Positions 32,801 through 46,151 are shown, numbered from the stretch's first letter. The stretch is 64,000 nt of DNA from Liolophura sinensis (GCF_032854445.1 NC_088300.1:14975191-15039190), one strand, 5' to 3'. Notes: generated by a model not told the origin, from the letters alone. Numbers and translations: made by a program.

Positions 32801-35800
32801 AGACAGGTGCGCGAGGCTAGCCTATCTGCTGCTTCCACTCCGCTGGTGTTTGCCTCGGCCCAGATTAGCAAAGTTTGCGGTCCCTCTCTGTCAATTGTGA
32901 CAAAAGTAACAGAAAACATTTAAAGTTGAACACACAGATGCTGGATTCTCCAGTGCCATTGTGAACAGCGGGTTTTAATTCCTCTGTCATCTCAGAACAT
33001 ACAACTAGAAGGCTTTCTACCCATTGTCACAGTTATTTTTAGGGCAACAGAACTTCTCTATAATCCTATTTGTTGTTTATTATCTTGTTTCACCAGATTG
33101 AAGATCAATAGCTTATAAGCTGTAAACTTCTCTGTTGGATTCATCCTCGGCCGAGCTATAAACCCACATTTTATGTGATCCACAGATTCACAGCATTCAG
33201 ACTCCACAATGTCTTCCATTTCTTTCTATACAGTGTATCTTTTTATTTCTATGCAAATACTGCCTATACTGTGGCGTAAAACCGTAATTATTCATTCATT
33301 CATTCATTCTTAACATCGTTTCATTGTCTAACACCGAATATAAATAACGATTTCAATTTATAATTCCAATCAAGCGCGCAAAATGTTATCTTCAAGGATG
33401 ATTAAATCAAATTCTGAACATTCCAAAAAAAAAATAATCTAAAATGGCTGCTTCACACTCCCGAATACAGTTCTCGTTAAGACATAGAATGTTCTAGAAT
33501 TACTTTTTCTGGTATATTCTACGAAGTCCACCAACAGAAATATCTCTTCAACATCGAAAAAATGTTTTTGTTCATAAGCAGCTTAACCTTTTTGTATGAT
33601 TTTAAACCGGAAGTTGTTGTCTTGTTGACAACACAAATTTTTATTGCAGTGTAGGACCACGTGTTTATTAGCTAGGGGACACGGTCGGATACTGAAGAGA
33701 AACTTTTGGAGATTTTGAAATATTCGGTGTGAAATAGAAAACTTGATCAAGAAGACTGGAAAATTAAAGTTTATGCCATCTGGTTTGTGTCTGTTAATTG
33801 TGTAGAATGCGCATGTTGCATGTGAACTCTTCTGACCTAACCCAGCCACTGAGTATCTGTGGCTACACCCACATTACTTCGTGACGGCAAGTATCCATGT
33901 AATTAAAGCGTTGTTCCTGATATGCGCAAAACACCATTGGCATGACGAACAATTATTTTTTTTCAAGACAAATAGAAATTATACATTCTCGATTGAAAAT
34001 ATTCACAAACACTTCAAAAGTCTTTTAAAATGGACAGGAAAAAATGAAGCAAATTTTATAATTTTATAGAGCACCAAAGCAAGTCCTTCTGGAAACATGA
34101 AGAGAGAGATGAATTTGTAATTTTATATGGAAGAATATAAGGCAAAAATATTAAAAATTGTCAAAGTCAGAGAACTATCCAATTCACAGGATTGAAGATA
34201 TCAGTTTTGTTCATAGTACATGCAGATTTTGCTTCTAATAGTTCATCGTCAGGCACGATATTTCTGCAACATTGCTGAGTGACAGTAAGCAATTTTCACT
34301 GATCTATTCTAAGAGCGCAAGCCTCGGATATCAAGATCCAAATCATTAACATGCCTGCCAAAATTAACTGGTGGTTGATTTTGAAAGAATTGCATGGTAC
34401 GTTTCCTCATCTTTGAATTTGATGTGCTTATTTAATCACCTTTGTGCAAATATGACCCGCGAGTTTTCACGTCGGTGTTTTGCTTACACCTCATGCAATA
34501 GGCATGAAAAAGCCAAAGAGTCAGTTCTTAAATGTATTTTATATGACGCACCTCGTACAACGCTCTCACGGTTCTGAAGGCTTAAATGCACCCTGAATGT
34601 ATTAAGCCGTAGTATAGTATGGTGAGAAGTGTGCTACTGTGATTCTTTTCACAAAATAGACTGACTAAAATTGTTTTGTTATTGGACGTTAAGCATTGAT
34701 GAACATTAATCAATAGCATTATGTTTAGTATTGAAATTAGCACAAAAATTGACCCAATACATACTGTCTTACTTTGGTGTGCTTAATACGCAACAGAGCA
34801 CCTGTGATTGTTGACGCAATATATTTGCAAAGTAGACTTATTTGGTGTATTTGGATGACATCTGGTTACCTGATTGTGCGCATGCCCACGTGAGGTTTCT
34901 CGCAGCGCGCTTTAGACGGTTTTTGCACACGGTATTATGTAGAGAAATCAGGTGATTATGCTACTTTGTGAATGTTGAAACAGGATTTACTTCTCATCCA
35001 GGCCTGTGGGACAAATCTCTGGAAACCGCAACCGCGCTTGCAATTTACCTTTCTTATTTAGTGTTGGGAAGTTTTTAAGATCCTAAATGTTAATGAATAA
35101 CGATAATTACCGAGGAATGTTCTGTGGGAACACGAATTGGAGTGTAATTTAGTGGGTGTAGATTGACAAATTCTCGGCCCTACACGGATTTCCGAGTCAC
35201 AATCAACATTTTTGAACATTCTATTTGTAGCCTTTGATTTTACAATTATTCTGCTACGTTACCTATAGGAAAGGGCGTCACTATCATGGACTTTGTAGCC
35301 TTAAGATATGTCGCTCTGAAGTTTGGCTGTTATTGCTGACAGAATCTTCTAGACAACCGCACTTCTGTAATTGTCTTCCTGTTCGCAAAAAAGCTGCAAT
35401 TAATCAAGCAGGGGTAACCTGTACTGCGAAATAATGGGAGTAAGTTTTCTGGGGAGGATACCGTCGGTGATGTCTCTTGTGAATGAATGAACAGAAAGTG
35501 ATGAAGAAATGACTTATTAATTTGGTGTAAGATGGATTAAATAGAGATCTGTCAGGCTACAGACAGTAGTGGAGTGTCCAGCTGTCAACTTCTCGGCAGC
35601 TCTTGACACATCACCTGTCCAGGTGGAAAAAAGCCACTTAGCCCAGGTAAAATCTTCATCACTTGACACTCCGGGCCTGAAGTATGGCACTCTTAGTCAT
35701 CAATTACAAATTTGTATATTTATAGACAACAAAGCTCTTAATTATTGGGATATGTCTCAGTCAAGTAGACCACACTAGACAGCTAAGGTAAAAACAAGAG

Positions 35801-37807
35801 GTCATCAACATCAGTCCTTAAGGGTTTTCTGCCGAAACGATGGTTGCTTTATCTGCCTAAACTTTTGATCCACCCGAAAAGCGACGAAAACAAAAAGAAA
35901 AATCGCCACACGAAACTTTTTCACCACACACCTCACGATCTAGCTCCCTAGAATGGCCGATTTCTCTTGCTGAAATAAATGAATTGATTACCACCTCATC
36001 ATGCGATGTAGTAGATCATAATCTTTCGAGTTTAATTAAAACCAGTTGTATTTATTCATGCATTGTCATCAAAATGAATCGTTAAACCATTTGTCTCTTC
36101 AACATAAATGATTTAGCTTGCGTGTTCCATCTAATTTTTACACCCGTTTCAGTTAATTTTCTTACATACGTGTACTTTTGTTTGCCTCAGGATAGTGACA
36201 ACTGTAATTTCATAGAACGAAGCGCCCAATTTGCCATTGATACCCTTGTATTGAAATGTATTGATCAGTTGATTATCTCGGACGTACAAAGGTGTTGATT
36301 GTCTCTTTTGCATTGTTTTGCCACTTTAGTTGCATTGTTCTGGCGATAGCCTCATTTGTATTACTCTGGACTTGTTGGCCCTCTTAATTGTTTTCATTGC
36401 TTCATTTCCATGTTTGTAGAAACAATTTATCAAGAATATCACCATACCAGTCCTGGCACATTATTGTTTTAGTTATTAATCCTCAAATTGTCACAGTTTG
36501 ATCTAGTTTCAGTTGATGACGCAAACTATCTGCTAACACACTTGAGAAAGGAGTTAATTGTTGACTGTTTCAGACAGCCACCTGTCTTTATAGAACGAAA
36601 ATATGTAATTGGAGAATTTATGGCAGGTGTTACCTGTTCTCAGGGTTGAGACACTTGACATTCTTTACACCTTTCGCCACTGGAAAACCGTTTAATTGTC
36701 TTTTTTGTCATTTTGTGCGAAGTGACTTTAGAATTTATGCATTTGTCACCTGGGTTTTGCGTGAATCTTCATCAAACTGTCGACACTTTAAGGACAGTTG
36801 TGGAAAACGATGTTCGCCATTCACATTTTTCTTTCTGACACGATGACATTTCGACATAAGCGCATGGCACTGGGTTTTTTTTCCTTCTTTGCATCAGAAG
36901 TGACAAAGCCCTGTATTCTTTCTCAGTATCCCACCTAATTACAATAGGCTCATTCAGACTTGGCTGTGAAGACCAATTACTGTTTGTCAGTTCATTTAGA
37001 TCTAGAGTAATGATGAGGTGTTCGTCCACAGGTGTCGTGGCCTCTCTTCTGGCACGCTCGTTGATTAAACCTACTCTCCTCTTTAATGGATATGTTTACA
37101 CTCTGACTACGGCGCTTGGTCACACCACCATAATTCTCTACTGTTTCCCCTTTATGTCAGGTATTAGATCAGAGGTCAAGTACCAGTCCTCAATTAACCA
37201 TTCAAACATAACCGCGAAAAAATATTCTTATATTTAAGAACAATTTTCTTAACTCATTGAACACATTTTTCCAGTTTGGTTTTAACACAGTAAAACCATA
37301 CGGTTTAACGGGAAGGTTTATAATGATAACGTATTGAATTTAGGATGCCGATTGGGCGTGGCGGAGTGAAGGCCCTCATGTCAGGGTCCATGTTGGGAAA
37401 AACATAGCGACTGTGGAGTAGATCAATCTGTTACTCAAACCCACTCAGAGATGGTTATACTGTGACTTTTGTGCAATTTTAAGTATAAATCTCCGTCATA
37501 TAACTGTAAGCGATATCTTAGATGCATTAAGCTTTCAGCACTTTCCACAGCATACCCGAAACAAAACCACAGACATTCTTACGACTTCCAAGATTCTTTT
37601 ATATTATTTAGTCATTGAAATTCACCTGCGTGCCAAGAGTTTCATGTGGGTGTGACTGCAGAATTATACACCTTCATCTTGATTTGTTTTCAGTGGTTCT
37701 CAGCGCTACTGGTTGATAAAAATGACCTTGGATGCAATACGCAATCCTTTTTGTATCAGTTTCTTTTGTTTTCTCACTACTTATGACTTAATCTATTGTT
37801 GTTTCAG

Positions 37808-38612
37808 TTATGAGTTGATGTTGGATTGCTGGCGAGAATTGCCATCATCACGACCTTCCTTCACCGCACTCAGACACGCCTTGGAAGCCATGATAGAACA
37901 GAATTCCGATGTGAACTACATCCACTTCCCTCCCCTAAATGCCCTGCAGCTAGACACTGACGATTTTGAGGGGTCAGCGGAGCGAGGGGCATCGGGACAA
38001 GGCTGTGTACAGCAAGGGACCCAAGTCTCAGTCAACACAGACCTGAGGACACGCTACACCATCGGGGAAACAAGCTCAAAAACTGTTGAAGCCCCAGAAC
38101 CGCCCGTGCTTTTAGCTGCTGAACCCCCCGAGAATTCGGTTTCTGGAAGCGAAGATTTCGTCAACAAGGATGTAGATGATGAAGTCTTCGATTCAACCAC
38201 AACTGCTCCGATCTGTGACTGCAGTCACCATATGTCTGCCTCAGCGTTTGACTTCGGGGACTCTTGCCCTCAGTGTGGGAAACATCAAGGGTTGTTCCAA
38301 GACAGGATGAAGCGGATGACGAGTATCGTTTGTCATTCCGAGGACAGGACCGATGACGTGTCTACTGGGCATGGAGAATTCATGTTGCGATCCGACTGCA
38401 TCCGCAGCGACAGGATTGAGTCAGACATTTCTTCCTCCACTTGCAGCAGTGGAGAGTTCCTGATCCAACAGGAATCCCCACAGAAGGGCCGTTCGCGAAG
38501 CAGAGACTCTGAGGCGTCTGTGACAAGCGCCAGTTATCTTCTCTCCTCCCCAAGACGCCTGGTCATCCCCAGCCCTCCACCCACGTGTTACCTGGAAGAG
38601 ACACGCCTATGA
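37808..38612 (+). CDS. Receptor tyrosine kinase, last exon: end of kinase domain and C-terminal tail
   Basis: The acceptor is TTGTTTCAG; the first base completes a Leu codon. YELMLDCWRELPSSRPSF closes the kinase domain (subdomain XI, CW...RP). The tail of about 250 residues follows: an acidic/Ser-rich part with a Tyr in VNYIHFPP, a Cys/His cluster (CDCSHHM, then 13 residues on CPQCGKH), a basic Ser-rich segment (KGRSRSRDSEAS), prolines, and the TGA stop at 38610. The whole chain from 1938 encodes about 1,034 residues. The family is an FN3-bearing receptor kinase near FGFR/Tie/Cad96Ca; orthology to a named gene cannot be settled here. ATTAAA at 39390 is a possible poly(A) signal. Confidence 0.94.
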
Positions 38613-41240
38613 CCCAGGAGCCCAGTAGTTGTGTGGTATCCCTACCTGTCCAGATAGATGCATTGTGCTTTTTGCACACGGACACTTACTACCAATGCAG
38701 ACGCATCGCGAACCCATCTGTAGGCAAATTCATATAGTACACGTGTCGCAACAATATGTATGAAGGCAGTCACGTGGATCGAGTCCTATCTATTATTGCG
38801 TCCGTTGAAGAAAAAAAACAGTGTTCTGAGGATACTGGATTGCAGTAGCAAGGGTTGGACATTACTTCCCTCAGAGATGCATGCGATTCAACAATCTTCG
38901 ATAAAATGGTCGCATTATTACGGGTATCCCAAGGGTATCATAGAGAGACCTATGAAGTAAATGTGATAAACACAGCTGCTGTTGATTTGGTACAAAACAC
39001 AGGCCTTATTTGTTGGTTGCCACGGGACCATCGAGATAAGATGGGCTAACGTCTCAGATTCTTCTTGCACAAAAACATGGACAGACAACGTCAACATAAT
39101 TCAGATGAATGACGTTCTGTTCCAAAGCTAACCATTTGGTTGTGCATTGAAAGTACCCTGACAGTATACAAACTTCACGAATGGTGATGTGCACCAGACA
39201 AATTAACCACTGCAGAGCGATAAATGCTGGCACTATCAGTGATATACACAATTTTGATTTATGTAAGTGATATTTAATGTGTAACATAATATATTACATT
39301 GAAAGCGTTATCCTTATACCAGGGATGCTTTCAATTTACATTTCGTACAGTTGTAGTCTGTTATTGAAACTTACCTCTGGGAATTCCACATTAAATCAAT
39401 GTATTCGGTTGAGGGTCTGATTTGTAATTTTAAAGTCAAACATCTGCGGGATTGGTGAAGATTCATGGCATTACTAAATCGTTTCTTTCTGGATGATAAT
39501 GACAGCCCTATTCACGCTGTTGATTTTCAGACGAAGCATGCTGATGTTATGCGCCATGTTTGTCTGCAAGATGTCACGCAAACCTAAACCAATGTGGACA
39601 AATGTAAGGTCCGACTTAACCATTAGGGCATTAGTGTCTGCTTCTGGATGATGATGACAGCCCACTTTTTTATAGACCGTTGTGTACCGTCCGCAGAATT
39701 GGCGAATTGCGCTTGTTAGATTTTCATACCTGGTCAGTAATCTGTTTGGTAGTTCTGCAAACAGTTCTCTATAACACCAACACCAGAAGAACCAAAAGTG
39801 ACAATATTTTGGAATATGTTTACATGTCAGCTCGTGTTTCCGTTCGGTGGTTTCTTAGCCGTTTTGGTTGTGAAATGGTGTGTACAAGATATTTCCAGAA
39901 CCACATGTAACCCGACTAGGGCAAAAGTTAACTAGATGCAATTTTGTTTCACCGTCGTTTGCCTTTCGGTGCCATCGCAACGGTTTTGACTGTGCGCGCG
40001 TATTTTCATTATTTTGCTGTAAACTCAACTCAACAAATGATCAGATCTTGGAGCCAGTTCGTTCATCGCTTATAGTATATACCTGGTGCTTGTTTTTCTC
40101 GATAGTTACTTGATTCCAAAATTTTACCACAAATAACTAACTTAACCTTTATGAGATAAATTCCAGCCAGTTTAGATGTGCTCAACTTTTAGGCTGTGTC
40201 CATGTATACTCATTCATTCCTTTGTGAGTATCTCCAAAACTACGAGATCAACAAAGCTCATAAAACTTACTAACTTACTGATTAACAATTCATAAGGACC
40301 TTTAAGAAAACGACAGCACATTATGCAAATATTACGTCTTAAGGAGGGTCAAACCGCATGTCAACTTTCAAACTTTTGGACATGCTAGCTATGAAATTCT
40401 CTGAAGCTTGAACTCATTTAAACTTCACGGAACACGACAGACCAACGTCAGATATAGAGGGGTAGTATGATGTGTGTGACCTTGAACATTTAGACAAATC
40501 AGAATCCTATGCTGTGAACAGAAAGAGACGTTCCCGCCGCCCAGTACGTTCTTTCACATAAAGATCTGTCAGTTAAAAAAGATGACTTTGCATTACATTC
40601 TGACAATGTCATAACGCTGTTAATGACAAGAATAATGAAATCCAAGGGAATATCTTCTTCCATCACCAGACAAGCGACTGGGCGTCCGGTACTTCACAAC
40701 TGAGCTCATCATCGCTGTCTGTATATTTATTTTACGACAGACTTTTTTTTCGCTTTGTTTGTTACATATTTTCAGGGTTTGCTACAATCCCCGTGTAGCA
40801 TTCTCTCTTAACTTAAAGAGCTATATTTTGTGACACTGTACGTCTGGTTATGTGTATTTTGATTGTGTATAGGTGTCCGTATTTATTTGTCCACTCCTTT
40901 TTCTTATGCTTTAATCAATAGGTACTGATTGCTCGTAAGACTCGAAGAAGAAGACAAATGATCAGCTGACAACCAATACCTGCGCATTTTACACTTCAGA
41001 TAACATGAAGATCTTGTACTCCATATAGATTAAATTTCCATAATAATAACCTGTAGATCAGTACAGTTTGATATAAGAGTATAGTTATCCCAGAGTATAT
41101 CGCTCAGACAAACACATGCTCTCTTGTATCAGATTTATTGTCTGACTGGATGTATCGGTACCAAATGTTTACCTGGTGACTGGCGATCAGAGAATACCCG
41201 AGTCCCCTCTCTAACTTGTACTGTTGTCTCTGGGTACGCA
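38613..41240. other. Intergenic, includes probable 3' UTR of the kinase gene
   Basis: There is no further exon with family resemblance. The first 800 bases are probably 3' UTR, up to an ATTAAA hexamer at 39390-39395; stronger AATAAA signals were not seen nearby. The rest is AT-rich and without recognisable elements. Confidence 0.4.
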
Positions 41241-41241
41241 G

Positions 41242-41367
41242 GGGGACGGGGATGGAATCCCGGGGCTCGCACTGCCCTTTTACCAGAGCCCCGGACCACC
41301 GAGTGGCGACCCCGGGGGACAAATCAGTCTCCGTGTATCTGATGATCCCCCCTCATTCCAACCAAAG
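41242..41367 (+). CDS. Weak candidate exon, Pro/Gly-rich
   Basis: A GC-rich island of 126 bp in AT-rich DNA, open and bounded by TACGCAG and CAAAG|GTACTT, phase 0-0. It would encode GDGDGIPGLALPFYQSPGPP, SGDPGGQISLRVSDD and PPSFQPK. No neighbouring exon could be joined to it and no family is recognised. Confidence 0.2.
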
Positions 41368-42042
41368 GTACTTCTCCATCTGACCCTCATCGAGCATTGT
41401 TCCTCTTCCAATAAACCTCTGCCAGATGTTAGACATGTTGCCTTCCAATATGGTTTACCTTTTGTTTCCATGCCGCATGCACTTCGTTTGGTTTGAACCA
41501 CATCTGTGTAAACCTCAAAGATACAAACACAGGACATGTACACAAACATCGATGTAGAGTACACCTCAAATCCAAGGTGTACATCCATATGGAATGTTTT
41601 GTTTCCCCGACACCGGGCGTGTATGAATATGCTAATAACCAGAAATTTTCTCTTGTACGTACTGATCTTCACTTTAAAGATGGTTACAAGAACTCAATAT
41701 GCAAAATATCCATCCATCAGTTTCGAATAATGTGCTTTTTAATTACGGTACTGCTAAGATCACTTAGCAGTAATAATTCTTGACAAATTTTAAAAACTGG
41801 ACTCTGAATGGTATCAATGTCGAATGGCATCTGTATCGTTTAATCTACACAGGGAAATTCATAGGAAGTTACGCTGTCCCAAATTCCGTCTTTCCGTCCC
41901 GCAAACGACTGTGACCCATTGGCCTAAAACTTGGGGAAGTGCTGTGACATCAATGACTGCACATTTGGGGTTGATTTTTTGCAGGATGCGTGAAACATTG
42001 TTGTTCGTGGACATCTTTCTTTTTAGTCGTTTATCTTTCCCT

Positions 42043-42180
42043 GGGGCCTCTTGCACAAAGCAACCGTGGACTAAGTTGATTGTAACTACCATGGCAGGGT
42101 TTGCTTTTAACATATGTCGCTATGATAGTTACCGTCAACTTACCATGTCAGCCTATCATGGCTTTATGCAAACGGACCTT
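42043..42180. mobile_element. MITE with GGGGCCTCTTGCACAAAGC-type ends
   Basis: The left end is GGGGCCTCTTGCACAAAGCA and the right end, in reverse, AAGGTCCGTTTGCATAAAGC. The interior pairs imperfectly (ACCATGG / CTATCATGG motifs). It is non-coding, about 138 bp, and folds as one long hairpin. Confidence 0.7.
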
Positions 42181-42298
42181 AGACGATAATTCGACAACGC
42201 TTTGACTGATTGTCTTCACACTGTGGAATGAGACTAAACAGAAAGTGACTGGGATTTGTTTTATTAGCGAGAAGTATGTACGTAAAACAATACAGCAG

Positions 42299-42301
<3 letters not shown>

Positions 42302-42333
<32 letters not shown>
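42302..42333. repeat. (CA)n microsatellite
   Basis: About 16 CA dinucleotides. Confidence 0.97.
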
Positions 42334-42334
<1 letters not shown>

Positions 42335-42631
42335 TTTGATCGCCACCGTGCACAGTTATAGGATAATTGGGGAGTTCGAACTAAGGTCGTTAAACGTAGC
42401 AATAGTACTACTGTATCAAGTGACTTGCTAAAAATGTTAGGCAATCATTGTTGACTTGAAAGTGCCTCCCCGTGTTCAACAGTCACAAATGACACCTCTT
42501 TGCTTTAGAAACTTCTCAGGTTCACACACGTTCAGCCCCTCAGTGTTCTCCATCGTTCGTCTACACGAAATAACTTTGTCTGAAACTTTTTGCACACACC
42601 CATGTTATAGTACATTGTGTTAAATGATGCC

Positions 42632-42639
42632 TATATAAG
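42632..42639 (+). promoter_or_regulatory. Candidate TATA box
   Basis: TATATAAG, followed 30 bases on by a plausible start region (about 42,662) and 62 bases on by the ATG of a signal-peptide-like ORF at 42694. A second TATA-like stretch (CTATATATAC) lies 10 bases downstream. Confidence 0.4.
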
Positions 42640-42693
42640 AGCTCTATATATACAAATACAGCGTTGTTCGGTTGCTACTGTTAGACGTGGAAC

Positions 42694-42753
42694 ATGGACC
42701 TCAGCAGTCTGATGTGCTTAGTAGCCTTGTTTATCCGTTCAAATCAGTGTGTA
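42694..42753 (+). CDS. Candidate first exon encoding a signal peptide
   Basis: An ATG opens a 20-codon stretch, MDLSSLMCLVALFIRSNQCV, with a hydrophobic core and small polar C-region like a secretion signal, and ends in GTA|GTAAGT, a near-perfect donor, phase 0. With the TATA box upstream this looks like the start of a secreted or membrane protein gene. Downstream exons could not be identified, apart from a possible small one at 46113. The product is unknown. Confidence 0.4.
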
Positions 42754-43557
42754 GTAAGTCTTAAATAGTTTATACAAAATTAACCTTGTAAAAAAAACAC
42801 ACAAAATGTGAATAAGTTAACTTATCACATATTTGGGGAAGGGATACATTTTGAATATTAAAAAGCTTTTCATGGATCGTTTAGGAGAAAGTTTAAAGCG
42901 AGTTTAAAGGTAATCCGATACGGTTTGGGATTTATACAGGATTTTACAAAAATTACATGTGTATACCTCTACGTATATACAGTTATGGACAATCAGTGAA
43001 ATATTTCTTCCGCCTTGTTTCTTTTTTTCTTTGCTTGAGTGCAACGAAACATTGAGCGGTAAGATTGGAGCGTGACGGATTATGTTGCGTGTGCTTCATT
43101 GCATGTAGGGGAATAAAAGCTTAGCCTTCACAATTATTGAGATTGTTTTTAAACGAATAAGTGGTCTACAATTAAAGCCGCATAAAGAAGTTAAGAAGCG
43201 TTTCAGTTGGCTTTTGTGTACGATTAATAGAAACTGTGTTATGCAATACAAATCCCACGCTGAAAGAAAGAAACCCTCCATCGTTCGCATGCTGTTCGTT
43301 CACTTGGTCCCCTCAGTGAACTCTAGCTGAAGTCGAGAGGTCAACTTACAGGAAACAGACATGTAAGAAATCTAGATGAGTAATGCAGGTCTCTTACTGT
43401 ATAACGTGTTTTGTTTGACAGGAAAGACCCGCCTTAGCATGACTGTAGCGCAATATTCTTCAATAAGGCCTAAAAAAACAAGGTAAAATAATTGCCATAT
43501 CAATGCCTTACAAAGAGGTAAAGACATTGTCAAATGTGGCGGTGCCTAATGGAAACT

Positions 43558-43665
43558 TTATTTATTTAATTATTAATTTATTTATCTGATTGGTATTTCA
43601 CTTACACGACGGTAGCACGCGTTATGGTGGGAGGAAATAGGGAAGCTTGTTGGGAGATCTTTACA
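43558..43665 (-). mobile_element. SINE family B fragment, reverse
   Basis: ATTTATCTGATTGGTATTTC, ACTTACACGACGGTAGCACG and GTTATGGTGGGAGGAAATAG match the reverse family B 3' part; the end is truncated. Confidence 0.7.
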
Positions 43666-44204
43666 CTACGATAATGGAAAATTTAACTACACCAACTACA
43701 AAATTGTTTATATCTATGTGGCTGATTTCTGTGTCAGAGTAGGAATCTCACACAAGGGAATGTGCCTTGTGCTCTCTAGCAGATATATCTGCCATCATTT
43801 TGTATATAAACACACTAAGCTAATCGTGTAAATGAGAAATACAATAACGCTGTACAGCAGAAGAAAAACCCAGAAGGGAAGGAAGTCGTTAAATGTGTAG
43901 ATATTTGAATTATGAATATGACTTGAATTGAGATAATAATACCTTCTCGATGTTCAAATTGTAAACATTTTGTAAACAGCTGACAAGGTTAGCCAGCTTT
44001 TGATCAGTTGACGCGGATTCAAATAGCTGAACAAACAAAATTACAACAGATAATTCAGTTTAAAAATAATGTACAGAAAAAGTTCAAATTTGGCGCCTAA
44101 ATCACAATGACCGTACATACAAAAAAACACTACAGGATGTCCCGAATGTTCTGTCACAAGGTGAAGCTACTTGTAGTCCCTCTACATGGGATACGTTCGG
44201 TTGT

Positions 44205-44685
44205 CTTGAACTTGGTACGTTTAGCCCTTCTGAATATGTTACTTTTAGTCTTCCTGGAAATGATACTTTTAGTCCTCGTGAATGTGATACTTTTAGCTTT
44301 CTTAAATGGATACTTTTAGTCTTCGTGAATATGTTATTTTTCGTCTTCCTGAATATGATACTTTTAGTCCTCGTGAATAAGTTGCTTTTAGCAACAGTAC
44401 TGCACACGAATTGGGTTACTTTTCGTCTTCCTGAATATGATACTTTTAGTCCTCGTGAATAAGTTGCTTTTAGCAACAGTACTGCACACGAATTGGGTTA
44501 CTTTTCGTCTTCCTGAATATGATACTTTCAGTCCTTGTGAATATGCTGTCTTTAGTCCTCGTGAATATGATACTTGTAGTCCCCCTGAATGTGGTACTTT
44601 CAGTCCTCGTGAATTTGATACTTTTATTCCTCCGCAATATGATACTTTGTGTCCTGGTGAATATGACACTCTTCAGCCTTGATTC
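44205..44685. repeat. 24-bp minisatellite
   Basis: About 20 copies of TGAATATGATACTTTTAGTCCTCG and variants. A larger piece including GCTTTTAGCAACAGTACTGC is duplicated about 77 bases apart. The minus strand stays open with an 8-residue period (SRGLKVSY), again because 24 is divisible by three. Confidence 0.92.
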
Positions 44686-46112
44686 ATGTACTTGAGATAT
44701 ATCTTCAAAAGTCAGTAAAAAGATACGCTGTTCTCTCATGAATAAACTCTGTTTACTACACTAGAAAGACGTACAGTGACACGGTGCTTTTACATACGAT
44801 AAACGTCGAATCTTCGAGAAATGTACATAATCAACGGGTTTTGAAAGTTCTATGAATTTTTTTAACTCCTAACGAGCTATATGCAGCCAATTAAACAACA
44901 AAGGCAATGGATGTTTCCAACCGTCTCGAACATTCGCTGTGGTGATGGACAAGCGGGATGGCTAGACCATGCGGTACAAAATCAAAAAGCAGTACTGTAT
45001 ACACACATTGAAAATCACGAGGAAATGTAAATCTGCCGTTACATAAAAAGATATTAAATATATGGATTAAATAATAACGTTTTCTCTGTGCATGATCGGT
45101 ATATGTCCTGGATATAAAAATTCTAGCCTCAGTTTCCACCGTTGTATTTTTCTGAGTTTAATTAAAACATTACTGAAAGCAGACAAACAGTCTCAATTAT
45201 TAGCCGTAAGAAAGCCTACAGAAATTCGTTCGTGGTAAATTCTACTTTACGAATAACCTGTGTGAAACTGTACCATTGTCATAAGCGCCGGTTGACTATA
45301 GTATACTCAACTGGACTACATGAAGACGGGTATGTACATACCCACACGTGCGTGTATAACCCGGATTCCCAGCATACGTTAGCATGTATGTCCAGAGCAC
45401 CTGTCCAGAACCCGGGGCCGTAATTTCTGATTTACTGCTTTAGATGTCAGAGTAATAAGCCAGGAAAGAACAAACAAAACAATCTGAGGGTTCTTTATTC
45501 GCCTGGGCCTATATCAGTCAGTGTATATGTTGTAAGACAAACACACTAGAACTGGAGATGGTCTCTCTAGTGCATGTCAGCTGACCCTACAACCCGTGTT
45601 AATTGTGTAATGCTAGCTGGCATATAAAACTCCGATTTAACCAATGTTTGTTTTCCACCTCAGACATTCCTCTGTTGTATAAAGAGCCGCAGGTGTCTTA
45701 TAATGACAGCCAGCGGTATTTATAGCGCCCAGGTGTTAAACAATCACCTTTGGTCGGACTTTTTTGAGGAAACAGCTGTGATTGTGTTTGTGAATATAGT
45801 CTTAGAGGATTGTGGGTTAGAGAAAGATTAAATATCATCTGGACTGGATGACTCAATTAGCGTTCATTGAGCTAGACACACATGTACAGATATAACCAGG
45901 GTAGAACTTAACACAAAACAATTCTCCACATCTATACCATATAAAATCTCGGAGTCACTGATGGGTTGCACGGTTTGAGAGCTTTCTGTAGACCCTTTGA
46001 AATAAAACCAGGTCATTCAAGGGAAGGTGGTATTTATTTATATATTTATTTATTTGTTTGTTTGTTTGTTTAATTCTTTATTTCTTTATTTTTATTTCGT
46101 TGTGATTTATAG

Positions 46113-46151
46113 CCGGTGGTGGAGCCCAGAATAAACCACCAAGTAACTTTG
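46113..46151 (+). CDS. Candidate 39-bp micro-exon
   Basis: A GTGATTTATAG acceptor and a TTTG|GTAAGT donor flank 39 bp that is open in phase 0 (PVVEPRINHQVTL) and in another phase (GGGAQNKPPSNF). The strong donor is the main support. It could follow the signal-peptide exon at 42694 in phase 0, but this is a guess. Confidence 0.2.

Larger units (their letters stand above)
19623..37807 (+). other. 18.2-kb intron of the receptor kinase gene
   Basis: A GTGAGT donor at 19623 and a TTGTTTCAG acceptor ending at 37807 join two C-lobe exons in phase 2, so the kinase domain is interrupted by this intron. It holds a SINE, the 25-bp and 72-bp arrays and an antisense protein-like ORF. The stretches 20010-21130 and 28650-37800 are AT-rich with only short, unrelated ORFs; I see no convincing gene in them. 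Confidence 0.9.

Noticed and set aside
41104-41672. Overlapping ORFs on both strands around 41.2-41.6 kb as genes
   Set aside because: Only the short GC-rich stretch 41242-41367 has splice-like borders; the rest looks like chance reading frames.
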